Positions 43,413 to 51,974 of a stretch of DNA of 64,000 nt are shown here, one piece after another (position 1 is the stretch's first letter; every line of letters begins with the position of its first letter). The stretch is from Chloroflexota bacterium (GTDB lineage: Bacteria > Chloroflexota > Anaerolineae > Anaerolineales > Villigracilaceae). The stretch lies in contig JACPVF010000013.1 in the NCBI GenBank assembly GCA_016191845.1, forward strand, positions 411,908 through 475,907. The letters are read 5' to 3'. Both the position numbers and the translations under genes were made by a program. The notes under the pieces are model-generated. The model had not been told where the DNA came from, searched no databases, and was given only the letters and a program-made list of their open reading frames with translations.

Positions 43413-43688
43413 TCACGTCACCTGCGGCACGGGGGCTTCTTCCACGATGCGGTAGACCAGGTCGTGCTCGTGGACGGGCTCGATCACCTTGACGGCCACT
43501 TCGCCGCCCGGCTTGACCCATAGCACGGTGTGATGGTCCACCTCCATCGAGCCGATGCGCTGGATGAAATCGGTCGAGTGCCCGCGGATATGGATGCGGT
43601 CACCGAGCTTCAGGCTGTCATCCAGCGCCAGAACCGCCACGCAAAGGTGGCCGTAGAAATGTTTGACCTTGCCGATTTCGATCTCCAT
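43413..43688 (-). CDS. translation elongation factor-like small protein (EF-Tu domain 2 fold)
   Basis: 91 residues. IGKVKHFYGHLCVAVLALDDSLKLGDRIHIRGHSTDFIQRIGSMEVDHH...PGGEVAVKVIEPVHEHDLVYRI matches the stand-alone beta-barrel related to domain 2 of translational GTPases. It has no GTPase domain. Starts 4 nt after the stop of the Usp gene upstream on the same strand, so it is co-transcribed with it. Confidence 0.82.
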   Translation of the reverse strand: MEIEIGKVKHFYGHLCVAVLALDDSLKLGDRIHIRGHSTDFIQRIGSMEVDHHTVLWVKPGGEVAVKVIEPVHEHDLVYRIVEEAPVPQVT

Positions 43689-43692
43689 GGGG

Positions 43693-44583
43693 TTACTCCT
43701 TGTGCGGGGCCTTCACGATCAACACCGAACAGCCCGCATAATGCACGAGCTTGCGCGAAACGCTGCCCATCCACCAACTGCGGATGGCGCTCCAGCCGTG
43801 GGAACCCGCCACGATCAGGTCGACCTGGTTCTCCTTGACGTAGTCGAGGATCTCAGTGGCGGCGTCGCCGCGGCGCAGCTCGGGGATGGGAGTCAGCCCG
43901 TGGCGTTGAAGCAGTTCGCAGGTCCGCTTGAGCAGGGCCTGACCCCGAGCCTGTTCCCGTTTCGCCTGTGCGGCCAACTCCTCCTCGGTGTAGATCGGCA
44001 CGTAGATCGGGCGCCAGCTGGCCGCGTACATTTCCATCGACACGGCCTGTTGCTCGGGCGCCAGGACGTGCATCACGTGCAGGTCCACGGACGCGGGCAA
44101 CGGGAAACGCGCCAGGTAGCGCACCGCCGCCTGGCTGGTGGGCGAGCCATCGGTAACGAGCAGCACGCGCCGCAAGCCCCGCCAGGGCGCGCGCACCACC
44201 AGCACGGGGATCTCGGCATACTCGGCCACCTGCTGGGCCACACCGCCGAGCAGGATTCCCAGCGTGGCGCGCAGTCCTTTTGCGCCCATCAGGATCAGGT
44301 CCGCCTTGCGCTCTTTGGAAACCTCGATGATCTTTTCGGCGGGATGCCCGAGCAATACCTCCGCCTGGGCGGGGATGCCCATCTGCTCGATACGCTGGCG
44401 CGTGACCTCCAGGGTCCGCTCGAAAGCGGGCAACAGGTCCACCTGGCCTGGCGTGAAGACGCGCAATACCGAGATGCGGGTCTTGGGCGGCAGAGGCAGG
44501 CATCCCAATAGGTCAATGGCGGCCCGGGCATGTTGTGAGCCGTCGTCAGCCAGAAGAACGGACAGTCGCTTTCTTGCAGTCAT
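43693..44583 (-). CDS. tandem universal stress protein (two UspA domains)
   Basis: 296 residues made of two Usp domains. First: LSVLLADDGSQHARAAIDLL ... KADLILMGAKGLRATLGILLGGVAQQVAEYAEIPVLVV. Second: RVLLVTDGSPTSQAAVRYLA ... VDLIVAGSHGWSAIRSWWMGSVSRKLVHYAGCSVLIVK. The ATP-binding glycine motif (G-2x-G-9x-G-S/T) is better preserved in the second. Probably a nucleotide-binding stress protein. The upstream 44584-44730 region contains its promoter but I could not place it. Confidence 0.88.
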   Translation of the reverse strand: MTARKRLSVLLADDGSQHARAAIDLLGCLPLPPKTRISVLRVFTPGQVDLLPAFERTLEVTRQRIEQMGIPAQAEVLLGHPAEKIIEVSKERKADLILMGAKGLRATLGILLGGVAQQVAEYAEIPVLVVRAPWRGLRRVLLVTDGSPTSQAAVRYLARFPLPASVDLHVMHVLAPEQQAVSMEMYAASWRPIYVPIYTEEELAAQAKREQARGQALLKRTCELLQRHGLTPIPELRRGDAATEILDYVKENQVDLIVAGSHGWSAIRSWWMGSVSRKLVHYAGCSVLIVKAPHKE

Positions 44584-44735
44584 CGCAACCTCCTTTCAGC
44601 CGACACGTTTTCTTTTTCCCCTCCTTACTGTAGCACAAAAGGACCCTCGATTTCCAGACCCAGCCAGCGGTTTCGCTTGGGAAAATTACCCAGTCCGAAT
44701 CGCACCAAAGCCCTGGAAACAAAGACAAATTTCAC

Positions 44736-44763
44736 TTGTGAATTTCAGTCTATGGTGTATGCT
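44736..44763 (+). promoter_or_regulatory. sigma70-type promoter
   Basis: TTGTGA (44736-44741), 16-nt spacer, TATGCT (44758-44763), 30 nt before the next ATG. Confidence 0.55.
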
Positions 44764-44793
44764 AATAAAAAAAAGGAGAAGGAAGAAGCAAAT

Positions 44794-45357
44794 ATGAACA
44801 ACACAAATCCATCGAACCCCAGCTTGTGGACCCTCGTCGTCAAAACCAGCGTGGCGCACACTCTCACGTATTTTCTCATGGGCATCCTGGCTTTCAACCT
44901 GCTGGACTATGCCAATAGTTATATCTCAGGTGCGCTGGCCTGCTTCATGCGCCCCACCGACAGCCCCTGGGTGGCGGCAGGGCCAATGCTCCAGCCGATC
45001 CGTGGGTTGATCTTCGCCAGCGTGTTCTACCTGCTGCGCGAACCGTTCTTTGGAAAGAAGAACGGCTGGTGGGTCATGGGCTGGACCCTGGTGGCGCTGG
45101 GCATCCTTTCCACTTTCGGCCCCGCGCCTGCATCCGTGGAAGGCATGATCTACACGATCGTCCCGACGAACATCTTCAGCTATGTGGAGGTCGTGCCACA
45201 GGCCTTCCTTTTCTCCGCCTTGCTGTATTACTGGGTCAATCACCCCGAGAAGAAATGGCTGAACTGGGTGCTGGGCATCCTGTTCGGGCTTGTGATCCTC
45301 ATGTCAATTTTGGGCGTCATGGCCGCCACGGGACTTCTGCAAGTCCCTGCTGCATAG
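44794..45357 (+). CDS. membrane protein of unknown function
   Basis: 187 residues with about five hydrophobic segments (VVKTSVAHTLTYFLMGILAFNLLDYA, GLIFASVFYLLREPFF, GWWVMGWTLVALGILSTF, ILFGLVILMSILGVMAATG). GGAGAAGGAAG precedes the ATG at 44794. Monocistronic between its promoter and a terminator. I recognise no family. Confidence 0.7.
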   Translation: MNNTNPSNPSLWTLVVKTSVAHTLTYFLMGILAFNLLDYANSYISGALACFMRPTDSPWVAAGPMLQPIRGLIFASVFYLLREPFFGKKNGWWVMGWTLVALGILSTFGPAPASVEGMIYTIVPTNIFSYVEVVPQAFLFSALLYYWVNHPEKKWLNWVLGILFGLVILMSILGVMAATGLLQVPAA

Positions 45358-45362
45358 TGCAG

Positions 45363-45402
45363 AAGGTGACAGTCGTCCTGAGGGTGGCTGTCACCTTTTT
45401 TA
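45363..45402 (+). terminator. intrinsic terminator
   Basis: AAGGTGACAG (45363-45372) pairs with CTGTCACCTT (45388-45397), followed by TTTTT. Confidence 0.9.
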
Positions 45403-45429
45403 GCGGGGATTTACGATATACTCGCGCCC

Positions 45430-46122
45430 ATGAACAAACCCGCCCTCGACCCCATGATCTCCTCACCCGACAGCAACGAATATTTCAATGCCATCAGTCA
45501 CCTGGTTGGGGCCATCCTGTCCATCTCGGCGCTGGCGGTGCTGGTGACGCTGGCCGCGCTGGCGGGCAAGCCCGTCCACGTGGTGGGGTTCGCCATCTAC
45601 GGCACGAGCCTGTTCCTGTCCTTCCTGTTCAGCTGCCTGCTGCACTTCTTCCTGCTCTTCGGGAAGTATCACCGCGTCTTCGGCATCCTCGACCATGACG
45701 CCATCTACATCCTCATCGCGGGGACCTACACCCCGTTCTGCCTGACGGTCTTCAGCGGCGCGACGGGCTGGCTGATGTTCGGCGTCATCTGGAGCCTGGC
45801 GGTTTTCTTCATCACGCTCAAATCCATTTTCTTTACGAAGATCAGCGTGCTAATGTCGAACATCAGCTTCCTGCTGATGGGCTGGTTGATCGTCTTTCTG
45901 ATCGGCCCCGTCTACCAGCAGCTCGGGCTGGGCGCCATCCTATGGCTGGTGGCGGGCGGACTGTCCTACACAATCGGCGCGATCATCTTTGCGGTCGGCA
46001 AGCCCAACCCCTTCCCGCCGTACTTCGGTAATCACGAGATCTGGCATATCTGCGTGCTGGCGGGGAATGCCATCTTCTTTTACGTGATGCTGGCCTACGT
46101 GCTGCCCTATCCCAACCTATGA
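45430..46122 (+). CDS. hemolysin III / PAQR-family membrane protein
   Basis: 230 residues, seven membrane helices. Conserved PAQR features: NAISHLVGAI near the start, CLLHFFLLFGKYHRVFGILDHDAIYILIAGTYTPFCL, and NHEIWHICVLAGN in the last helices (metal-binding His). A TATACT ends 7 nt before the ATG and no Shine-Dalgarno is present, so the mRNA is probably leaderless. Its stop overlaps the next start by 4 nt (ATGA). Confidence 0.9.
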   Translation: MNKPALDPMISSPDSNEYFNAISHLVGAILSISALAVLVTLAALAGKPVHVVGFAIYGTSLFLSFLFSCLLHFFLLFGKYHRVFGILDHDAIYILIAGTYTPFCLTVFSGATGWLMFGVIWSLAVFFITLKSIFFTKISVLMSNISFLLMGWLIVFLIGPVYQQLGLGAILWLVAGGLSYTIGAIIFAVGKPNPFPPYFGNHEIWHICVLAGNAIFFYVMLAYVLPYPNL

Positions 46123-46568
46123 ATACAAACTGGATTCGTCTCCCTGGGATTCTGGTGCAAGGTCACCGTGTGGCTTCGGGTCCTTCGGCGGCGTATCCGT
46201 ATAGCTCGCTCGAAAAGCAGAAACCCTTTTTCAAATCCCTGGGCATGGATCTGTCTCCCTACTTCAACGGCACGCTGAACATTTCCATCGCACCCGCCGT
46301 CTTCGAGATGACCCGCCCCGAGTTCACCTTTCCGCTGGTCGAGTGGACCGATTTGCATCCGCCCGAGACCTTTTCGTTCTCGCGTTGCAGGGTGCAGTTT
46401 CAAAACGCCACATATGAAGGCTGGGTCTACTATCCTCACCCCGAGACCAAGAAGACCCACTTCCAGAATCCCTCGCTGGTCGAGGTTATCACCTACGAGA
46501 TTCCCCACATCCGCTATGGCGACGCGCTGGAAGTGGACTTGAACCCTGAAGAGATCACGGTCCGATGA
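46119..46568 (+). CDS. unknown protein with riboflavin-kinase-like (CTP-type) pattern
   Basis: 149 residues. GILVQGHRVASG...PFFKSLGMDLSPYFNGTLNISIAP resembles the archaeal CTP-dependent riboflavin kinase opening (G-x-V-x-SG ... PGTLNV), but with FNGTLN instead of PGTLN. The C-terminal half is unlike it. Translationally coupled to the PAQR gene. Treat the fold as a guess. Confidence 0.5.
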   Translation: MNTNWIRLPGILVQGHRVASGPSAAYPYSSLEKQKPFFKSLGMDLSPYFNGTLNISIAPAVFEMTRPEFTFPLVEWTDLHPPETFSFSRCRVQFQNATYEGWVYYPHPETKKTHFQNPSLVEVITYEIPHIRYGDALEVDLNPEEITVR

Positions 46569-46611
46569 TATACTTTCGATAAATTAAAGTTCAAACCGAA
46601 ACGAGAACCAC

Positions 46612-48063
46612 ATGGAAGAACCAATCACCGAACCAACTGAGGGACAGCCTGCCGTCCTCCCCGACCTGACCTTCGACCAGCTCCCTGCCCCGCTGCGCGA
46701 GGCCGCCGCCCGCGCAGGCTGGGCAGGCCTGATGCCCGTCCAGGCGCGCGCCATCCCCTATCTGCTCGCCAAACGCGACATGATGATCCAGGCCCGCACG
46801 GGCAGCGGCAAGACAGGCGCCTTCATCCTGCCGATGCTCGAACGCCTCGACCCCGCACGTGACACCTGCCAGGCGCTGATCCTCGTCCCGACGCGCGAAC
46901 TGGCCAAGCAGGTCTTCCAGGAAGCCGAGAAGTTGTGCGGCGACAAGGGTCTGCGCACCGTGGCTGTCTATGGCGGCGTGAAATATGGTCCGCAGATCGA
47001 CGCGCTCAAGCAGGGTGCGCACATCGTGGTCGGCACGCCAGGGCGCGTGCTCGACCATTTGCTCAAGCGCTCGCTCTCGCTCGAACATCTCAAGATGCTG
47101 ATCTTCGACGAAGCCGACCGCATGCTCTCAATGGGCTTTTACCCCGACATGCGCGAGATCCAACGGTACCTGCCGCGCCGAGCCGTCCACACCTGCATGT
47201 TCTCGGCCACCTTCCCAGACGCCGTCAAACGCACGGCGCAGGAATTCATGCACAAGGCCGAGTTCATCAGCCTGAGCAGCGACCATATCCACGTCAGCGA
47301 GACGGAGCACGTCTTCTATTCCATCCCTGGCCTGGACAAGGACCGCACGCTCATCCGCCTGATCGAGATCGAGAATCCCGCCTCGGCCATCATCTTCTGC
47401 AACACCAAGGCCCGCGTCCACTATGTGACGGTGGTGCTGCAACGCTTCGGCTACGACGCCGACGAACTCAGCGCAGACCTCTCGCAGGCCGCGCGCGAAC
47501 GGGTGCTGGAGCGCGTCCGCAAGGGCACGCTGCGTTTCCTGGTCGCCACCGACGTGGCCGCGCGCGGGCTGGATATCCCCAACCTGTCGCACGTCTTCCA
47601 GTATGAGCCGCCCGAAGAGATGGAAGCCTACATCCATCGCGCGGGCCGCACGGGACGCGCGGGCGCGGCAGGCATGGCCATCTCCCTGCTCGACAAGACC
47701 GAACGCTTCGACCTCGAAAAGATCGCCAAATTCTACAGCATCCCCATGCGCGAACTGCCCACCCCCACCGACGCGGATGTGCAGGCCGTGGTCGAGGAAC
47801 GCCTGACAGCCCTGCTCGAAGCCCGTCTGCGCGAACGCGACAAGCTCCAGGCCGAGCGCTCGCGCCGCTTCGCCGCCCTGGCCCGCAGCCTGGCCGAGAA
47901 CGAGGAAGAGTCGCCTGTCCTCACCATGCTGCTGGATGACTACTACCAGCAGTTGCTGCACGCTCCCGCGCCCCAGCCGACGGGCACGCCCAACCCCGAA
48001 GACGCACCCAGCCGTCCGCGCCGACCCTCAGGCGGGCGCGGCAACCGTCGACGCAAGCGCTAG
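46612..48063 (+). CDS. DEAD-box RNA helicase
   Basis: 483 residues. Q-motif region (FDQLPAPLREAAARAGW), Walker A ARTGSGKT, PTRELAKQ, TPGRVLDHL, DEAD (IFDEADRM), SAT (FSATFPD), and C-terminal motifs VATDVAARGLDIP and HRAGRTGRAG. The tail is Arg/Pro-rich (RPRRPSGGRGNRRRKR), typical of RNA-binding extensions. TATACT at 46569-46574 is a candidate -10. Probably ribosome assembly or mRNA turnover. 9 nt from the phosphatase gene. Confidence 0.95.
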   Translation: MEEPITEPTEGQPAVLPDLTFDQLPAPLREAAARAGWAGLMPVQARAIPYLLAKRDMMIQARTGSGKTGAFILPMLERLDPARDTCQALILVPTRELAKQVFQEAEKLCGDKGLRTVAVYGGVKYGPQIDALKQGAHIVVGTPGRVLDHLLKRSLSLEHLKMLIFDEADRMLSMGFYPDMREIQRYLPRRAVHTCMFSATFPDAVKRTAQEFMHKAEFISLSSDHIHVSETEHVFYSIPGLDKDRTLIRLIEIENPASAIIFCNTKARVHYVTVVLQRFGYDADELSADLSQAARERVLERVRKGTLRFLVATDVAARGLDIPNLSHVFQYEPPEEMEAYIHRAGRTGRAGAAGMAISLLDKTERFDLEKIAKFYSIPMRELPTPTDADVQAVVEERLTALLEARLRERDKLQAERSRRFAALARSLAENEEESPVLTMLLDDYYQQLLHAPAPQPTGTPNPEDAPSRPRRPSGGRGNRRRKR

Positions 48064-48072
48064 GAGGGAGCC

Positions 48073-48747
48073 ATGATCACCCGCCTGTATCTCGTCCGCC
48101 ACGGCGCGACTCCGCTCAGCATGGAAGATCGCTTCTCGGGCGCGGAAAACGTGGACCTCTCCGAGGAAGGCCGCCGACAGGTGCTGCACCTGGCTGTGCG
48201 TCTGGCCGACGATAAGATCACCGCCATCTATGCCAGTCCGCTGGACCGCACGATGGACACCGCCCGCATCCTGGCCCGCCCGCACAAACTGAACCCCGTC
48301 CCAAAGGATGGCCTGCGCGAGATCAGCCACGGTCACTGGGAAGGCTTGAGCCGCAAGGAAGTGGAGAAGCAATTCCCAGACGAATACACCGCCTGGGAGA
48401 CCGATCCCTTCACCTTTGCGCCCGAGGGCGGCGAGTCGGGCATCAGCGTGCTGGCGCGCGCCCTGCCTGTCATCCGCGAGATCGTGGTGGACCATCCAGG
48501 CCAGAACGTGTTGATCGTCTCGCACAAGGCCACCCTGCGCCTGATCCTCAGCAGCCTGCTCGGCTTCGACGTGCGCGGCTACCGCGACCGCCTCGACCAG
48601 GCCCCCGCCTGCCTGAATATCCTCGACTTCAAGGATACCGTCCATGCGCGCCTGATGCTCTTCAACGACATCTCGCACTACACCGATCAGCCCCAGCGTC
48701 CGTTGGCGCGGCTCTCGAAGTGGTGGGATGAGATAAGTGCAGAGTAG
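48073..48747 (+). CDS. histidine phosphatase superfamily protein (phosphoglycerate mutase-like)
   Basis: 224 residues. LYLVRHGATPLS carries the catalytic R9-H10-G11; IYASPLDRTMDTARIL, LREISHGHWEGLSRKEVE and VLIVSHKATLRLIL (second His) complete the site. AGGAGGGAG precedes the ATG. The substrate is not predictable (phosphoglycerate, alpha-ribazole phosphate, or others). Confidence 0.9.
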   Translation: MITRLYLVRHGATPLSMEDRFSGAENVDLSEEGRRQVLHLAVRLADDKITAIYASPLDRTMDTARILARPHKLNPVPKDGLREISHGHWEGLSRKEVEKQFPDEYTAWETDPFTFAPEGGESGISVLARALPVIREIVVDHPGQNVLIVSHKATLRLILSSLLGFDVRGYRDRLDQAPACLNILDFKDTVHARLMLFNDISHYTDQPQRPLARLSKWWDEISAE

Positions 48748-48761
48748 CCTCAAAGATAATG

Positions 48762-48802
48762 AAAACATCCAGCTGTCGAAATGACGGCTGGATGTTTTTT
48801 TA
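48762..48802. terminator. bidirectional intrinsic terminator
   Basis: AAAACATCCAGCTGTC (48762-48777) pairs with GACGGCTGGATGTTTT (48783-48798) with one G-T pair, followed by TTTT. Confidence 0.9.
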
Positions 48803-48818
48803 ATCACAAGAGGGGAAT

Positions 48819-50330
48819 TTAAGGCGTGACGACCTCAAAGATCACCGCCTGATCGTCACGGTAGATCTCGCGCAGACCAGGGTCTTTGGCGGCGGCGCGC
48901 AGGAAGTTCCCGTGCCTCAAGTCGGTGTGGATGTAATGCGCGCCGAACGTCGCGAGGATCTCACCTGAAGGATTCGGCACGTCACCCTGCGTGATCTTGA
49001 CCCATTCGTCGTACAACTTCGGGTCATACAATTGCATGTAAGTTGGGTCGAGGCCGATCAGATAGGTGTTGTGCGTGTTGTAATAGAACAGGCGCGGGAA
49101 ATCGTCCCAGTCCGTCTGGAAGATGCGCGCACCCGCGGGTGTGTTCTGCTTCAACCAATTGGAAGCGCCCGCATAAAGATAGTACGGCTTGCTGCCGCGG
49201 ATGCTCTTCTGCGCAGCGGGCAGGGTGCGGAGCATGCCTGCGGTCAAGGCCAGCACGAGCAGCGCCGCAGGCAGGTACGTCCGCAGCGAGAAGGCGGGGA
49301 ACGCCCAGGGAGTGGAGTCGGCCGTGGAGGCGGAGGCAGGCCACAGGTCCGCGAGCAGGGAGGACCAGGCGAAGGCGGCGAAGATCAAGGCGAAGGCGGG
49401 GAAATATTCCACGAAGCGGCGGGCTTCGAAAAGCATCAAGCCGAAGAGCAATGCGGTCAACAATCCAAAGGCGGTGCGCAGGTCCATCTTGCGGCCCGAA
49501 AGCCCCAGCGCAAGGATGCCGCTGGCGAAGGCGACCAGCGCAGGCAGGGAGTTGTTGAGCAGTTGGCCCGTATCGTAGGGATACCATTCATTGCCCACCG
49601 AGACCGAGGTGGCGTCGGTCAGTTTGGGCAGCATGTGTTGGATCGAGAAAGTGATATTGGCAGGGAAATAGGGGTTGATGATCACCCCCGCGACGATGCC
49701 GCCCGCGATGAACAGTAGCGGACGAAATTCGAAGCGGCGTTCGATCAAGGCCACCGCCAGGAGGTGCAGCCCGCCCAGGGCCAGCATCAGCGGGAAGGCG
49801 TCATACGTCCAGACGTAGAAGAAGGCCAGGACCGCCAGCCGCCAGGTCCTGCCTTCCAACAGCCAGAGCATGGCCAGCGCCAACAGCCCCAGCGACAGGG
49901 ACTGGGCGCGCGTGATGCTCATGCGATACAGGAAGGCCTCCGAGACACCCAGTAATCCCAATGCCCACAACCAGGCCAGCGGAACCTTCTGCCGATGCAA
50001 CAAAACCCAGACCGCCAGGAAGGCCAGACTGGAGAAGAGCACCGCCGCCCATTTGGCGCCTGCGCGCAGATCGCCAAAGGTAAAGGGGATCAGGGCCACA
50101 TGGAAGAGAAAATGGTGGTCGTAGAACTTGTCTGCACTGAGGATGCTGAGCGGCAGATAGGGAAAGGGCGGCTTGAGTCCCTCGGTGCGCATCAGGTAGG
50201 CCAGCTTGATGTGGTAGAAGCCGTCGTTGTCGGGCAGGTCGCGTGTGGCGAACTGGACGGCGGCCATGCCCGCAAAGAAGGCGGCCAACAAGATCACGGC
50301 GGTCAATAAAGTGGAAAGGCGTTTGGGCAT
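48819..50330 (-). CDS. multi-spanning GT-C-type glycosyltransferase-like membrane protein
   Basis: 503 residues with 11 or more hydrophobic helices. The first extracytoplasmic loop carries DLPDNDGFYHIKLAYLM, a DxD-like acidic motif followed by Tyr-His as in oligosaccharyltransferase/GT-C enzymes. A soluble C-terminal domain of about 110 residues follows the last helix. GC-rich. It probably transfers sugars from polyprenyl phosphate donors. The acceptor is unknown. 174 bp separate it from the next gene on the other strand. Confidence 0.7.
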   Translation of the reverse strand: MPKRLSTLLTAVILLAAFFAGMAAVQFATRDLPDNDGFYHIKLAYLMRTEGLKPPFPYLPLSILSADKFYDHHFLFHVALIPFTFGDLRAGAKWAAVLFSSLAFLAVWVLLHRQKVPLAWLWALGLLGVSEAFLYRMSITRAQSLSLGLLALAMLWLLEGRTWRLAVLAFFYVWTYDAFPLMLALGGLHLLAVALIERRFEFRPLLFIAGGIVAGVIINPYFPANITFSIQHMLPKLTDATSVSVGNEWYPYDTGQLLNNSLPALVAFASGILALGLSGRKMDLRTAFGLLTALLFGLMLFEARRFVEYFPAFALIFAAFAWSSLLADLWPASASTADSTPWAFPAFSLRTYLPAALLVLALTAGMLRTLPAAQKSIRGSKPYYLYAGASNWLKQNTPAGARIFQTDWDDFPRLFYYNTHNTYLIGLDPTYMQLYDPKLYDEWVKITQGDVPNPSGEILATFGAHYIHTDLRHGNFLRAAAKDPGLREIYRDDQAVIFEVVTP

Positions 50331-50453
50331 GAGCTCTCGAATAAGATGGAATGTATCCGATATGTCGTTTGAGGGAGAGAAAAGTTATGGGGAGTCTAAC
50401 GCAAAGGCGCAGGGACGCAAGGATTTCGAGCATTTTCTCTGTACGAGGGCGCG

Positions 50454-50473
50454 AAGGCGGTATAATGCGCCTT
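50454..50473 (+). promoter_or_regulatory. -10 box inside a short inverted repeat
   Basis: AAGGCG (50454-50459), GTATAATG, CGCCTT (50468-50473). TATAAT (50461-50466) lies 39 nt before the DUF1801 ATG. A 29-bp GCAAAGGCGCAGGGACGC-type string precedes it at 50401. Confidence 0.6.
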
Positions 50474-50504
50474 TCCGCCTTATCGTTTGAAGAGGAGACT
50501 TCCC

Positions 50505-50909
50505 ATGGCTGAGTTGAAGACCCAAAAGACCGATGCGAGCGTCGAAGCCTTCCTGAATTCCGTGGCAGATGAACAACAGCGGCGTGACTCGTTCGCCGTG
50601 CTCGACCTGATGAAAAAGGTCAGCCGCGCCGAGCCGAAGATGTGGGGACCCGCCATCGTCGGCTTCGGACAATACCGTTACAAGTATGACAGCGGACGCG
50701 AGAATGACTGGTTCCCGATCGGATTCTCGCCCCGCAAAGGCAACCTGACCCTGTACCTGGCGGGCGGGCTGGAGCCCCAGGCCGATCTGTTGGCACAGCT
50801 TGGCAAGCACAAGACAGGCAAGGGCTGCATCTATATCAAAAAGCTCACAGACGTGGATCAGACCGTGCTGAAGCAAATGCTGGAGCGCTGTCTGAAGAAC
50901 CTGCCGTAA
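50505..50909 (+). CDS. DUF1801 family protein
   Basis: 134 residues. TDASVEAFLNSVADEQQRRDSFAVLDLMKKV, then MWGPAIVGFGQYRYKYDSGRENDWFPIGFSPRKGNLTLYL, and KTGKGCIYIKKLTDVDQTVLKQML are characteristic of DUF1801 (YdhG-like fold, unknown function). The ATG at 50505 has GAGGAG 6 nt upstream. Confidence 0.88.
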   Translation: MAELKTQKTDASVEAFLNSVADEQQRRDSFAVLDLMKKVSRAEPKMWGPAIVGFGQYRYKYDSGRENDWFPIGFSPRKGNLTLYLAGGLEPQADLLAQLGKHKTGKGCIYIKKLTDVDQTVLKQMLERCLKNLP

Positions 50910-50914
50910 ACAAC

Positions 50915-51835
50915 ATGAAGCCGTCGCCTTTTACGGCGGCGGTTCCCCTCGATTGGAAACCGACCGTGAACAAATTTCTGGGCGCCCTGCTCATCGTCAT
51001 CTCCGCCACCTCGTTTGGGACGCTGGCCATCCTGGGCCGCTACGCCTACGCCGATGGCATGGACACGTTCACGGTGCTGGCCCTGCGCTTCAGCCTGGCT
51101 GCCGCCCTCATGGCGTTAATCCTGATGCTTCGGCGGGAACCCTTTCCACGCGGGAGGACGCTCTGGCAGCTGGTCGGCATGGGCGCGCTGGGTTACGTGG
51201 GACAATCCTACTCGTACATGAGCGCCATCAAATTTGCCTCGGCGGGATTGGTGGCGCTGCTGCTGTACTTGTATCCCGTCTTCGTGGCGGTGCTCTCGGC
51301 GATCTTCCTCAAGGAAAAATTCACTCCGCTCAAGATCGCGGCGCTGACCCTCGCCACGCTGGGCGCGGCGCTGACGGCCAACCCGCAGGGCGGCAGTTGG
51401 ACGGGCATCCTGTTCGCGATCACGGCGGCGGGCATCTACTCGGTCTACATCATCGTTGGGACGGGCGTGATGCAACGCGTCTCGGCATTGCAATCCTCGA
51501 CCGTGATCTTCGCCTCGGCGGGTGCCGTGTATTCCGTGCTGGCCCTCGTCAATGGGCCGCACCTTCCGCAAACGGGAGCAGGCTGGGGGTCGGTCGGGGC
51601 CATCGTCCTGGTGGCAACGGTCATCCCCGTGGTCACCTTCCTGGCGGGCCTGCAGCGCATCGGCCCGACCAACGCATCCATGCTCTCGACCTTCGAACCG
51701 ATCGTGACCGTGCTGTTGGCGGCCTGGCTCTTCGGTGAGGCGCTTCCCGCGCCGACGCTGGCAGGCGGTGCACTGATTCTGGTAGCCGTCATCCTGCTGG
51801 CGCGCGGTGAACTCTCCGCAAACCTGCCCGCCTGA
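50915..51835 (+). CDS. EamA/DMT-family transporter
   Basis: 306 residues, ten membrane helices in two EamA repeats (first: FLGALLIVISATSFGTLAILGRYAY ... ALRFSLAAALMALIL; second: GILFAITAAGIYSVYIIVGTGV ... LSTFEPIVTVLLAAWLFGEALPAPTLAGGALILVAVILLARGE). The ATG is 6 nt after the DUF1801 stop without a clear Shine-Dalgarno. A GTG at 50966 would remove 17 unconserved N-terminal residues. Substrate unknown. Confidence 0.9.
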   Translation: MKPSPFTAAVPLDWKPTVNKFLGALLIVISATSFGTLAILGRYAYADGMDTFTVLALRFSLAAALMALILMLRREPFPRGRTLWQLVGMGALGYVGQSYSYMSAIKFASAGLVALLLYLYPVFVAVLSAIFLKEKFTPLKIAALTLATLGAALTANPQGGSWTGILFAITAAGIYSVYIIVGTGVMQRVSALQSSTVIFASAGAVYSVLALVNGPHLPQTGAGWGSVGAIVLVATVIPVVTFLAGLQRIGPTNASMLSTFEPIVTVLLAAWLFGEALPAPTLAGGALILVAVILLARGELSANLPA

Positions 51836-51974
51836 GGCTTACAAAATTGTTAGAAATTTCAGGGTCCTGTAAGGAATGCAGGGCGGCCCTTCAACTATAC
51901 TCTTACTAAAATCGCACGGTAAAATCTTCGCAACCTCCCCGCACGAAAGACAAGGACGTTTCTCAGGAGACCTC

